A stretch of 64,000 nucleotides of DNA from Botryotinia globosa (taxonomy: Eukaryota; Ascomycota; Leotiomycetes; Helotiales; Sclerotiniaceae), in the NCBI GenBank assembly GCA_014898425.1, contig RCSZ01000013.1:1116001-1180000 (forward strand), written 5' to 3'. The position numbers and the translations under genes are program-made. The notes beneath the pieces are model-generated. The model saw nothing but the letters and a program-made list of their open reading frames with translations. It was not told the origin of the DNA and did no database searches. Positions within the stretch are counted from its first letter, which is position 1; each line of letters starts with the position of its first letter. Shown here piece by piece: positions 48,988-60,151 of the stretch.

Positions 48988-50512
48988 CTGAATTTCAAGG
49001 ATGGTCTTGTACAGCATCATTCTGCGAGTGCATAGCCACAAATTATAGTTGTTCATATCCTCGCATCTTTTGCCAATGTCGAATGTATGTCGTCACGAAG
49101 GCCTTACATCAGTGGGAAGTCGGAATTCCCGTGCGTCTTGCATAAAGATCCTTAATACGTTCATTCCAAGAGGTACACCGGAATATATTCGCTTGCCCAA
49201 GCTAACTTTGGGGTTGCAGTGCTTAACGGCACGGACCGAGTGACCACTAAAGCAACATAAACGCTCGAACGTGCCGATCAGCTGCTGTGTAAGAATTGCT
49301 ATTGAAAGGCTAGCACTGGTGAATCAGGGCTAGTGTTTCAGCCTCAATCGTCTTTAATTTGCAATTATAGAGATTTTTGCAAGTTGCCCAATACCACTCA
49401 GGTGGACATTCGTGTTTCTTGTATCCAGGATATCTGACATATCCATTTGAAAGCGAGTAATTCGTTTTTGTAGAGATTAGACAAATTGTACCGAGTCTTT
49501 GGACTCGAAATAGAAACCACGAGTAGTGCACAATTTGAATCTGTACAGTTATCAAGACTCAGATTTCTTTTGACTCTTCGCATTCGTTGCTGCCAAAAGT
49601 CGGTGAAACTTCACACGTTGTAATGAGGCGAAGGCAAAGCATCTACAATTGTCATTATGAGAGCAAAGAACGATCGTAGAAGGAGAGAATATTATAGTTC
49701 GAACGCTGATGAGAGTGTCAACCATAATTCAACCAAAATTCGGACTCGCATTTTCTTTGTACTGCAGGGACCAGAAAATCGATTGGGCATGACCGAGGTA
49801 CGATGTGACTTTGCAAGCATTTGGCCCTCAATGACACTCAAGTATCAAGGTAGGATTCGAAACCGAATGAATCTGCAGGTGTTCCCCTCGGCGACGAATC
49901 AACTTATTTGAGATGCACACAAACTTGAAACGAATTGATACGTAGCTTATCACCACTCGAGTAGCTATCGTACTGTATCAACTCAGCACACACGAGATTG
50001 ACATCAGGGAAACCATAACTAGTCTTTTTCCTTGCTTTAAGAGCCTCAAGTCTTTCGACTCAAATTCTATAAAGATTTCAAGCTGCTCTTGAAAGTAGGT
50101 GGGCGCTGGCCCATCTCTATTGTGGGGCGCAAGAGGCATGGTATAATCGCGCAAATTGTCTTTTGCTTGTAAAGGATAAAATAAATTTGATCGCAAACTG
50201 TAGAAATGTGATTCGAGCTAGTTGTTTGGCACATTTTGAGTTGTATTGAATTCTGACGCTGATGTTCTCCTTGGCTAGTTATCAAAGCTATGATGTCGCG
50301 TAGATTACAATAATTAACTGCTTTGTTTGTCGCTAAAATAAACAAAACTAACTAATAAAGTAGAAGGTGGAGACGCGACGCGTTCAACTATCTACCACCC
50401 ACAATATCTGATACAACCACGAAAAGTTTCACGAAATTCAATAAAGGAAGGGCCTTCTACATGTTCGAATATTCAATTTCAGTAATAATTAATCCCTTAA
50501 TAACTTGTCGAA
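48988..50512. other. Intergenic or possible 5' continuation of the orphan membrane-protein gene
   Basis: Protein-like minus-strand segments occur, for example GKRCEDMNNYNLW near 49050, but they are broken by stops and I could not join them into a frame. The right end is the promoter of the next plus-strand gene. Confidence 0.35.
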
Positions 50513-52327
50513 ATGCCACGCCCAAAACGCACAAAGGTCACTCGTCCTACTGCGACTGCGCCTGCCCCGCGCGTCATAGAAACAACAGAACTAGTCGAAT
50601 CGGAATCTTTACCAGCGGCAGCTCCAACGGCGCGTCCTTTCAACGATCTATATGATGTTAGTGATGGAGAGCTTGAGAAATCTTCAAACGCGACAAAGTT
50701 GGCAAAAGGAAAATCTGTTGCAACACGAAGCAGTGGTCGCAATGCATCGCGCAACATCGAGAATACCGAGTCCAAGGAAGCTGCCAACACTACAAAGCCG
50801 AAGAATGCGCCGGAGTTAGAATCAGATGATGATACGCGGATATCTAGTAGTCCGGAAATTGAAGCTGGGAGAAGAGGTCGACGTACATCTGCCATGGATA
50901 ATTCTATACTTGCGATTGGTAATTTTCGACGCAGGGCGCGCGAACCAAGTATTTTAGGACAGCAAACCACACGAGCGCGATCAAGCAGCATAGAATCGGA
51001 CTTAGCAGAAGAGAATGGTCTTACGAGTGTTGGCAAGAGAAATACATCTGGGCTAGGAATGGGAACATTTAGAGGACGCGCTGGATCTAGGAGACCAAGT
51101 AGTGTGAATGGAGACAGGCCAGAAATCGGATCTGTATTGCGACTTGGAAATTTCAAAAGAAGAGCTCGAGAACCTAGTATTTTGGGAACGGCGCGGAAAC
51201 CAGAACAAGCAAGACCTACATTCGATTCCGATTCCGATTCAGATGGCTTTGCGCCTGAAGACGAATCAACACCTTTGAACTTTGCCAAGGGAAGAGCTGT
51301 GCCTTCATCATCGAGTTCAAGAAAGCGAAAATTCTCTAGTGTACAGGTTCCACGCTCACAAGGCGCTACGCAGACCCAGCAGAGCCCTTCTAAATTAACT
51401 AGAAACGATTCAGATCCCGAAGATACAATTCCTGCGACCGCGCCAATAGATAGCGATGAAGACGAGGAGGAGGACGAGCTACCAGAATTAGAAAAAGAGC
51501 CTTCGCCTGAGGATTCGCCATTATCATCAATAGAACGTAATGCGACGCCCGAGCCTATGAGTGAAACTATGGCACCTCCACGTGCTGGAAGTTCCTCTCT
51601 TTCGCCCGCTCAATCTTTACCATCACCTCCGCCACCTCCTCAACCTACTTTAAATGCGAGTCAGGCAGTTACTCGACCTCGACGCATAATAAATCCACGA
51701 ACTCCACCGCGTGTCTCAAATACAGAAATGCACTCCTCTCCTATATCTTCCCCGCCATCACTCACACATTCACCCGATATACCCACACGCTCCACACGGC
51801 CCCCGCGTAAAACTGCACCCCAACCTGCAACTTTATCAACTGCAGCCCTACAAGCTCTACTTCCAAGACGCCGTCAGCGTCACCGATCCGCCTTGGACGT
51901 AGAATCCTCTGACAGTGAGGTGGACACCACTGGTCTTGGCGAGCATGACGACGAATTAACCATAGTAGTCGCTCCAACCGCTCGTCGTCAAGGTTCTGCT
52001 CGTCCTACTACTGGAGCATCTGCTACGTCTTCAAAACTTACACAAAAAGCTAAGGCCGCCGCCAAAGGTAAAGGGAAGAGAACCTATGGAAGGAAACCAG
52101 CACCGGCAGCATCTGATAAAGAAAATGAAATCGATCCAGATGACAGTTTGGTGGCACCTGCCCAAGACGAAAGGTCGGCAGAAGAGCCTCGAAGTGAAAA
52201 TAGCTCTGAATTGGAGAAGAGGGTAGGAAAGGAATTGAAAAAAGCTGCCAGGAAATTCAAGGAAGTCGATAAGTGGGAGTTGGAGTTTGAAGAATGTGAG
52301 GCGAGTAGTGATCAACTTGCTCGGTAG
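50513..52327 (+). CDS. Disordered, highly charged nuclear-type protein with repeated REPSILG motif
   Basis: An intronless frame of 604 aa. I do not recognise a named family. The N-terminus is basic (MPRPKRTKVTRP). Two copies of a motif, GNFRRRAREPSILG at 136-149 and GNFKRRAREPSILG at 212-225, flank a looser version, GTFRGRAGSRRPSS at about 183-196. Acidic blocks (SDEDEEEDELPELE, about 320-340), Pro/Ser-rich stretches and basic patches (SSRKRKFSS, LLPRRRQRHRS, KGKGKRTYGRK) alternate. The C-terminal segment KRVGKELKKAARKFKEVDKW is helical and charged. A TQT sequence at 286-288 resembles an LC8-binding site. Overall it looks like a chromatin or kinetochore-associated fungal protein, but that rests on composition alone. 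Start and stop are unambiguous. Confidence 0.78.
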   Translation: MPRPKRTKVTRPTATAPAPRVIETTELVESESLPAAAPTARPFNDLYDVSDGELEKSSNATKLAKGKSVATRSSGRNASRNIENTESKEAANTTKPKNAPELESDDDTRISSSPEIEAGRRGRRTSAMDNSILAIGNFRRRAREPSILGQQTTRARSSSIESDLAEENGLTSVGKRNTSGLGMGTFRGRAGSRRPSSVNGDRPEIGSVLRLGNFKRRAREPSILGTARKPEQARPTFDSDSDSDGFAPEDESTPLNFAKGRAVPSSSSSRKRKFSSVQVPRSQGATQTQQSPSKLTRNDSDPEDTIPATAPIDSDEDEEEDELPELEKEPSPEDSPLSSIERNATPEPMSETMAPPRAGSSSLSPAQSLPSPPPPPQPTLNASQAVTRPRRIINPRTPPRVSNTEMHSSPISSPPSLTHSPDIPTRSTRPPRKTAPQPATLSTAALQALLPRRRQRHRSALDVESSDSEVDTTGLGEHDDELTIVVAPTARRQGSARPTTGASATSSKLTQKAKAAAKGKGKRTYGRKPAPAASDKENEIDPDDSLVAPAQDERSAEEPRSENSSELEKRVGKELKKAARKFKEVDKWELEFEECEASSDQLAR

Positions 52328-53867
52328 TTATGTTTCACGATTGGCAAAGATATGTGGACCAACAAATTAATTGTTGCCTGCGAGGAGTGAAATGGAGAGC
52401 AAAAGGATAGCGAGGAGTTGGGGTCACGAAATGCAAATGCCTTTACGAGTTTTATCCACAACGTTGTATTAAAAACTTACTTCGAAAATCGGAGATTTGG
52501 CGGGAAGGGGTAGCTTCTCTTGAAATACAGCTTTTATCACTAGTCTTTCAGACTAGATACAGATGCCTCGATAGCTGGATACAGGCGGATTTTATGTAAC
52601 TGCTTGCTATCATTTGTAGCTTAGGTAGCTTCCTCTTCTCGTCGCCATAGATGATACGACATTTGATGCAATGGATATGAATCTTCAACATTCCGTCTAT
52701 CATTCTGTGATAATTGAACTTGTGATTATATGAATACTAACAGAGCAGTACCAGACTTGGTTTTCATGGCTGAACAGGTGAAATACAGAGTACGTGGCTA
52801 CGACATGAAATGGCTTATGGGGTACAGTGCACTGCAAAAGCAGGAAATCTAACAAGTGTCGTAGCGGCGGGAGGCGCGGCTATTTCTGGGTCCACTAATT
52901 ATTCTGTGTCAGCCGAGATTCATACGTGATGAAAATTAGAACAAGGTTTAGATTCTGATTGAAAATAATCTTTTCACACTAGTCCAAAAATATGTTAACA
53001 AAAACCACACTAACATCGCATGGTCATGAGAATTGTTCACCTGCCGACATGCAATGAGTACGCTGTACGTTGCGTCGAGTGAGTGACCTTGATCACATGT
53101 TCAATCCATCATACCCGCAAGACCGCCTACCATCTAATGCCATTGAGTATTAAAAACAAGCACAAGTTTCCTCATATTCCTCTCTTATGATCACAAAAGG
53201 ATGATACAAACCAACTATCAAACCTGTACCATAAACAAAACATCCATGAAATGCATACACAATCCAAGACACCGAAAATTCTCACCCCAAAAAATCCTTA
53301 CCCTACCCCTGACCGCATCCTCGGCAACTGACAGTTAGTGCCGGGAGCCCCTCCCCGGACCCCATACTCTGTTAATACCCATGTGATGATTGGATATCAA
53401 TGCACGCCGATTGTTTAGTCGAATTGCCGATGACGGTATGTATGGTGGAACCTACCTAGGTAGGTACTTGGAGTGCATATGTACCCTCAATGTGAGGATT
53501 TTTTTGGTTTGGCGGGTATATGGGGGAGTGCGGCGTATGTGAATATTTTTGTGAGATTTGGGTGTTTGGAGGAGGAAGAAATGGATATTGTGAGGTGCTG
53601 GAAGGAGAAGGGAAATAGGATGAGGAGCTAAATGGGAAAGAAATATTGGAAAGTAAAGAAAACAAGTTTAGATTGAAACTTTTTGACATTATTATCTGGA
53701 TCTACAGACTTTGTCTACTTGAATAGTGAGAGAGTTGATATCTTCATCTCATCTCACATCTACCTTATAAATACATCCAGTACGTAAAAATTATATAACC
53801 CTACAGTAATTTGGATATCTCATCTAATCCAAACCAAACTCCATATAACCCCCAGATCTCATAACAA
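52328..53867. other. Intergenic, no gene seen
   Basis: Contains a short palindromic CCTACCTAGGTAGG at about 53452-53465. Small frames near 53460-53690 are Pro/Ser-rich low-complexity on the minus strand and are not supported. Confidence 0.45.
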
Positions 53868-55182
53868 TCACGAACCTTGAACATACAATTTTGGCATCGA
53901 CGTTCCTTTCCACGGATACGAAGCCAAATCCGGACACGAAATCTTGAGCTTCGATTGTGGGGGATGAATAGTGTAAATCCCACGACCAGTTTTCGTGAAC
54001 GAGAATTTATTCTTTCCATTTGATACTTTGCAAGAGCTGAAGGATGGGTAGGCAGATTCCAGTTGATGGATTGTGGTTGGAGACTCCGAGTCTGTTTTGT
54101 TGATTAGTCAAATCTATCTTAATGACAGTCAAAGTTCATACAGGAAAAAGGCAAGCTTACCAAATCTGAATCCCAGCTCTGAATTTCCAACCACTTTTTC
54201 CGTGCGGAAAAGTTGTGTTCCATCTTTTTCGCGGCCGATGAAGTTGACCATGGTATGAGGAGTAGTTTCGCAAACAATGTTTGTGATTTTTTGCTCGGGG
54301 ATTAAGGTCCATGTGAAATGTCCTATTTGGACAAATTCTCGCAGAGGAACGCTGGAGCTTTGAATATCGCAGTGCGCGGATAAGTCAAAAGTTGGGAATC
54401 CATAGTAGCTGTACCAGTCTGATCTTGAAGAACTGCGGATACTGATGTGGCTATAAGTAATGTCTTGGGCTACGTAAAGGTTAGTTGAGTATGGAAAAGT
54501 GTTTTTGATAGTGATGACGAACTTTGAACTGTGGTTTCTGGAGCTGTATACTCTTATTAGGATTGGGTTTTTGAATATGGAAGAAGTAATGAAACACTAA
54601 CAGCATTTTGATCCTCCAAAAGAAAAGAGACCGATTGGGCGATCGAGAGCGGGCTGTCCGTCGCCAGCTCTTCCTAGCCCTGATATTGTGACGTTTGTAT
54701 CGCAAGCACCATAACTCAAACCGAGGTAAGTGGAGAACTCTAATAATTTAGGAATATGCATCTTGTCTATCAAAGTCTGAAAATTGAATAAAGTTGCGTG
54801 AGGGTCTTGGAAGCAAAGGAAGAAGTCGATGTTGGAAGAAGACAATACTTTTCTGACCGAGCAGGAGAGGCGCAATAATGTAATAATTCTCGAGAACTGC
54901 TCGTTTCATATTGAAAAATTTCATCTCCATTGATTTGATATCAATGAGTGTACTAACATTTGGCAACAGTTGGAAGTAATAAGTACCCATGGCCAGAGCC
55001 AAACTGTCGGGTTCATATGTCCATATACGGAATACTAGCGCGAATATCAGCCTTGTAATGTATGGTTTATTAGCCGCCAATGGCAAGATGAGATATACTT
55101 TAGATAATATGCACAGTAGTATTGTGATAGTGATGTATGTATCATGGTCTCTTGCGTTCGGCAAAATGTTACGGGTCTTCAT
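53868..55182 (-). CDS. Orphan multi-exon protein of 357 aa, function unknown
   Basis: Proposed exons are 55182-54958, 54896-54602, 54543-54523 (21 nt), 54469-54161 and 54091-53868; their sum is 1074 nt, in frame to a TGA. The 3' exons are the firmest. They read QDITYSHISIRSS, DWYSYYGFPTFDLSAHCD, FTWTLIPEQKITNIVCE and, after a GTAAGC intron, YPSFSSCKVSNGKNKFSFT, with CPDLASYPWKGTSMPKLYV near the end. The middle part has GACDTNVTISGLGRAGDGQ. Paired cysteines and aromatic residues suggest a secreted beta-rich domain. Two introns use GTTAGT and GTTCGT donors; one has a CTAAC branch and TAG acceptor. The first exon is hydrophobic (TITILLCILSKVYLILPLA) and could be a membrane or signal region, but it is the least certain part. 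I know no family. Confidence 0.55.
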
Positions 55183-55713
55183 TGCCGATTCATTCTCCAC
55201 TTTGTCTTGCGGCTATGAGTTTTGAACTCGGGGAGACCTGGGAGAAACAGGATGCTGATCTCATAGATCAAAGGATCATAGGGCTCTGTTCGAATGTCTA
55301 ACATGCTTTTTACACAGAATCTGTAAAAAAGTCTCTCTGTTTATGTTAAAGGTCCGATAATTCTTCAAGAAATAAGCGCCGACAGAATTCTCTTGGAGAA
55401 AAATAGCCTGGACATATAGACTGGCGTAAACTGGGTCCCGCTCGTAACGCCATGCAAATCAATCGTTTGTCCAAAAAAAGTCTTTCCCTTCGCCATCCGG
55501 TACCACGAAGACCCACAAAACTAACAAAGTGAAGGTAGTCTGCTAGTGGCTAGATCATTTGTAGGACAGCAGACACAACACATGATCTGGGGAGGGAGCC
55601 GAGAGGTCAAAGAATGTCAGGTGGGTTTTTTCACTAGCTTGATCATCATGCTGTAGAATACATAGCTTCAGATGTACAAATATACGTCTATATAATTAGA
55701 TCTGAGACACTGA
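55183..55713. other. Intergenic, no gene seen
   Basis: Short flank between the orphan gene and a probable gene relic; nothing recognised. Confidence 0.4.
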
Positions 55714-56688
55714 TTATAACCTCGGGGTCTGCGTGTATGATGCCAGAGCTTTCACAGTGTTGTTTAATGAACAAATGTGAGGAGACAATTCGATGCATGG
55801 CACAAATTGAAGACGAAACTCATTTGAAGACCTGATCGAACGGATGTCTCCGATATCAGTACCTTGAATATTTCTTGATGTGATCCCATTCATAACCATA
55901 TTTGCACCAGGAACAAATTGGAATCCCATTTCGAGACCAACTTTTGGCTACGGGCCAGAAACATTCCAAAAGCCCCGTGTAAATGTGTGTTGCAAATCCT
56001 GAATGGCGCAAAGGTCGTTTCTGATTGACCATTTGCAGATATCGATAACTTTGGAAGTGGAAGGTGATAGCTTAATAATAGTAATGAGTTTTTACGTTCT
56101 GAGCACAATGCAAAGACCCGAACTGAAGGCTTCACTGCCAATGGTTCTGTTGTTCTCAAAATCGAGATGGCCAAAAGATGTCGAATAGGGAATTTCAATA
56201 GAGATAGCTGAATCAGAGATGCCTCCCTTTCATTGAGAGATACGTATAACTGACCGCAAGGGGGATTTCGATGCTTACGACTTTTGCGATATAGACTTTT
56301 GGGCCATTATGAAGGGGTAGGTCGAAAAAGCAATTGCTGGAACGTGTGAACAAACATGTATTGAACGAATAAAAACCGTCGAAAATAATAGAGCATATCA
56401 CTCCTTCACAAAGCTCGCAAGCGTTCATACCAGATCTCCAAACAACTCTACGGAAAAAGCCTCGCGAGTAGATTTCGAATATTCTGCGTGCTCAAACTCT
56501 TGAGAGGTAACGTGCTTTGATATCGAGATTAGAATGACTCTGTTCATCTCTTCTACATAGAAGTACCAAGCAAAACTCAATACTGAAGTAAAGCAGATGA
56601 GGCATAAGTAGGTATAGACCTGTTGAGTACTTTTGGAAGGCTCACCAAGCATTACTCGCATCGCAAAAGTTTTGCGTTTTCTCGGCAT
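55714..56688 (-). pseudogene. Probable decaying gene for a membrane-anchored orphan protein
   Basis: An ATG at 56688 opens a frame of about 87 codons. It has a basic start, one hydrophobic helix (YLCLICFTSVLSFAWYFYV) and then a GTATGA possible donor. Further protein-like segments follow on the same strand in shifting frames: SNCFFDLPLHNGPKVYIAKV, AISIEIPYSTSFGHLDFENN and GFQFVPGANMVMNGITSR. I could not join them with consensus splice sites. The last two lie in one frame but are separated by an in-frame TAG after GFWNVSGP. Either it is a nonsense-mutated relic or I have missed unusual introns. The architecture suggests an extracellular or lumenal domain behind an N-terminal anchor. Confidence 0.38.
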
Positions 56689-57643
56689 CCATATTGTTGG
56701 AGATCCTGCAGAGATATGAATGCAATAACAATCATCTACTCAATAAATCAGCCCGTGATAAAGCCAGCGTTAATGTTGAAGCTAGTTTTGTCAATCGCCA
56801 GAAATTCTCAATAACGCTCAAAAGCCATCTTAATTATTTAAACCCTTTCGTGAACATCTTTCGAGATCAATAACTTGTGAGTTACAATTACCTAGTGATA
56901 AAAGGTTCATTGTGATAAACGCAAATGTGTATTGGACAAATAACCTTGCTCCACGTTGTCGAGTTGGTGCCTCGAGTGCTTATTAGTCATCGGGAAAGTC
57001 GCTGGTGGATGAAAATACTGTGGTGGGCTCAATCAGCAAAGCCCGAGAAACTTCAAAATTGTCTCTGCTTAAGACAATTTTTCACGATAATATCATTCTC
57101 TTGAACGCCAACAACCCCTCTGAAGTCTGACCCATGATCAGCTTTCGGACGGCCAATTGATGTTTCGAAGGAAAGTATTGATTTGTTGATGAGTTGTCGG
57201 AATTTGAAAGAGGAGAAGCTATTGTTCACGGTGAGCAGCCGTAGGTCTTGAGCAATCAATTGAAATGAATTATTTCCTTTCCCTCTACATCATCGACTGC
57301 TGTCACTTAGCAACACACGAACAATACTGACCACAGTATTCCACGATTGAATTCCCTCTTGTGATGTTTCAAGCCTCTTCTTGTGAGTTAGAGGAAGAAC
57401 TCACAAGAAGAAAGATGTGCAAAGTCACGCCGTTATCGGACCACAAGGTACACTTGATTCCATGTGTCAACGAAATAACATCGAAAGGAAACTTTTCCTA
57501 GGATATCGCCGCCATTCGCGGCATATCCGTTTGAATTCTTCATGGGTCCATCAACGCCGATGAAGGATAGACACGAACGAAGATCCATAATCCCCGAGCT
57601 GCCGTTTTGGAACGTCCTCTGCAGATCAAATGAGATTGCGAGA
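56689..57643. other. Intergenic with one strong hairpin
   Basis: No gene recognised. A perfect 14-bp stem with an 8-nt loop lies at 57376-57411 and is listed separately. Confidence 0.45.
57376..57411. repeat. Perfect hairpin, 14-bp stem and 8-nt loop
   Basis: TCTTCTTGTGAGTT pairs exactly with AACTCACAAGAAGA across a purine-rich loop. Confidence 0.9.
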
Positions 57644-57768
57644 TACTCGTGCGGCTAGAAAGTATACAACTCCGACGCTAGATGCACATACCACAAGATG
57701 GTAAACTACAAGAGGACTAACCTGGTTTTCATAGCGCCGGAGTCGTATACTTTCTGGCCGCACGAGTA
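57644..57768 (+). mobile_element. 121-bp MITE with 34-bp terminal inverted repeats and TA target duplication
   Basis: The element spans 57646-57766. Its 34-bp ends start CTCGTGCGGCTAGAAAGTAT and match as inverted repeats with three mismatches. A TA dinucleotide flanks each side (57644-57645 and 57767-57768), the target site of Tc1/mariner-type transposons. The 53-bp centre encodes nothing. A decayed copy in the opposite orientation lies at 46014-46133. Confidence 0.85.
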
Positions 57769-58759
57769 ACGCATACTTGGCTTCCGGCACTTGAGTGTAG
57801 TTCATCATGGGGATATCATTGGCACATATTGGCAAAGCGCCACCTTCACCTTCCTATGTAAGCAAAATCCTCCGCCAAATATTCAAGCAATTACTTGGCA
57901 CTTGGTCCGCGCATAAATACGATGCGATGCTTATCCTGCCGTGGCTCGCGACCGACAGAAAAACCCGAACACCAAAAATCTACATTTTAATAAAAATTTG
58001 ACATATAAACAACAGTCAAATATTATCTTTTCAAATCCTTATTGATAATTATTTATTAATTTATAATCTTTATTTATTAATTTGAAAAGAATTAAAATAT
58101 AATATTCAATTAATGTTGAATTTGAAAAAGATTCTTTTTCAGATTTTCGCTTAATTTGCAGGTTTGGTCTTCGGTTTTTTCTGGCCATCGCTAGAGTAGC
58201 ACATTTGGCCAAGGCCCCTTAAGACATTCCCCTTCCTGATGTAGGTTAGCGAAGAAGCCCGTTACACCACCTCGGCAAATGTTTCGTCCAGCCACTCACA
58301 ACGCTCGTTGCTTTTTTCTTCAAGAAAGGTTCTAGATATCTATAACAAATCAGCAAGACACATGGGACAGTCCGTATACCACTGATATCTCGATTAGACC
58401 GAGTTGCTATATATGGGAATGATTTTTGTAGCCAAGCGATAATAATGCGACTTTGTGCATTAAACCCTCTTGGCTTTGACCCTCTTCGTCGTTCATATCC
58501 ATTGCATGAGGCTGGTCGACGTGGACACACGTGAAGGTATTGTCGATTCTAGGTCAGTTTCTATCGTGAGAAACCTGGTGATCAAGATATACAGCTTATG
58601 AAATGGGAGGGTTTTAAACTTACCTGCCTCATCTGGCAGTTTGTTATCATTTGACAATGGAGAGGAATCAGTACTTATAGTCCTGCATTGTCGCTCTCCA
58701 TTGAAAGAACATCCTCCCATTCAAGTCTTAATTCAGATCAATACTCCAAAGATCTCAAC
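57769..58759. other. Intergenic with an AT-rich block at about 57990-58150
   Basis: The AT-rich block has poly-A/T runs and no frames. The right part (58560-58759) must hold the promoter and leader of the deuterolysin gene, including a TATA-like CTTATAGTC near 58674. Confidence 0.45.
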
Positions 58760-59936
58760 ATGATTTCTAAGATTCTCCCAGTCGCCGCTCTCGCTGGTGC
58801 AGCCATGGCTGCTACCAGTTGCCCTCTCTCAGTTGAGATTGCTGGCACTGTCGATCATGTTGCTCAAGTCGCAATCACCAACACTGGTGCCGAGACCCTC
58901 ACCCTCTTCAAGGGTAACACCGTCTTGAGTGATCACGCTACTTTGGACGTCGTAGCTACCACAGGTATGTTCAGCTCCTCAATTCGAATGGCAACTCTTC
59001 TTGGAATCGAAACTGACTCTCTACAGCTGATAAGGATCTTGAATTCAAGGGAACTTATGTCAACTACAAGCGTACCGGCCTTGCTCCTGAAATGTTCCAA
59101 ACTCTTCAACCTGGCGAGACCGTCACAACTTCTCTCAATGTAGCCAAGACCTACAACCTTGAAGGTCTTGAGACTGTTGATGTTACCGCTATCCAAGGTT
59201 TCAGATATGTCATTGGGGAACGTGCTCCATCTGCTTTGAGCCAAACTACTCTTTGCGACGCTGTCACCTCCAACACTGTGACTATCACCCCTGATCAAAG
59301 CAAGGTTGCATCGTAAGTACCATCACTGCCCGAAGCCGATAGTGGTTGCTAACTTTTCCTCCCAGTGACCTTGTCAGCAGAGACGAGCCATTCAACTCAC
59401 GTATCTCAAAGCGTGCCATTACCTACGGCAGTTGCAGCACCTCTCAAACCAGCGCCCTTAGGACTTCAGTCGCTGATGCCATCTCATTGGCTACTAAAGC
59501 TTACACTGCCGCTGGTACTGGCGCCGATTACTTCACCACCTGGTTCAAGTCTACCTCCGAGGAGAGTGCCGTTCGTGCCATCTACACTGATGTCAAGAAC
59601 GTTCAAACCACGGGCCCAAAGATCTCTTGCACAGATACCTACGGAGATTGCTCTGGCGGAAGTGCCTTGCTCTACACCGTCCCCAGCGCCAACGTCATTG
59701 TTCCTTGCCCAAACAATGGATTCTGGGACTTCCCTGAGTACTCAACTACTTGCGCTGATTTCGATTATGACCGTGCCGGAAGTATGTTGCACGAGATGAC
59801 TCACTTGTACGGTACCGAGGATTGGGCTTATGGACCAACCGCTGCCAAGGCTTTGTCTGCTGCTCACGCTGCTAACAACGCTGATACCTACGAGATGTAT
59901 GCTGGATCCGTCAGACTCGGTGGATGCACTGGTTAA
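58760..59936 (+). CDS. Deuterolysin-type neutral metalloprotease (M35, aspzincin)
   Basis: A secreted zinc endopeptidase. Exons are 58760-58964, 59027-59312 and 59366-59936; the product is 353 aa. The signal peptide is residues 1-17 (MISKILPVAALAGAAMA). A propeptide of about 160 residues follows and ends at a Kex2-like site, ISKR before AITYGSCS at about residue 181. The mature enzyme of about 173 residues has the zinc motif HEMTH (His306, Glu307, His310), and the third ligand is the Asp of GTEDWAYG (about 316). The cysteines in SYGSCS-, KISCTD-, GDCSGG-, VPCPNN-, TTCADF- and GGCTG-type positions fit the disulphide pattern of the family. Length and layout are normal for neutral protease 2. 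A longer upstream frame exists, but the ATG at 58760 precedes the signal peptide exactly. Confidence 0.96.
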
Positions 59937-60151
59937 ATCCCCTCAAGTGTTGAGTGGAATGTTGAATTTGTTGGAGTGATGGAGTGATTGAAATGACGGG
60001 TTCGAAAAGAGCCTTTTTGATTTGCAGAGAGGAGGGCCTTTATGAATCCCCAGGCCTTTCTTTGATATTTGTTGTTGTAGTTGCTTGCAGCGAAATTTGA
60101 AAGATATTAGTACATACATTTGTTTCGTTGATCACTTTTCTCTATTTTCAG

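Noticed and set aside
48894..49145. Cys-rich plus-strand frame of 83 codons
   Set aside because: No signal peptide or splice context; it overlaps minus-strand segments with better protein character.
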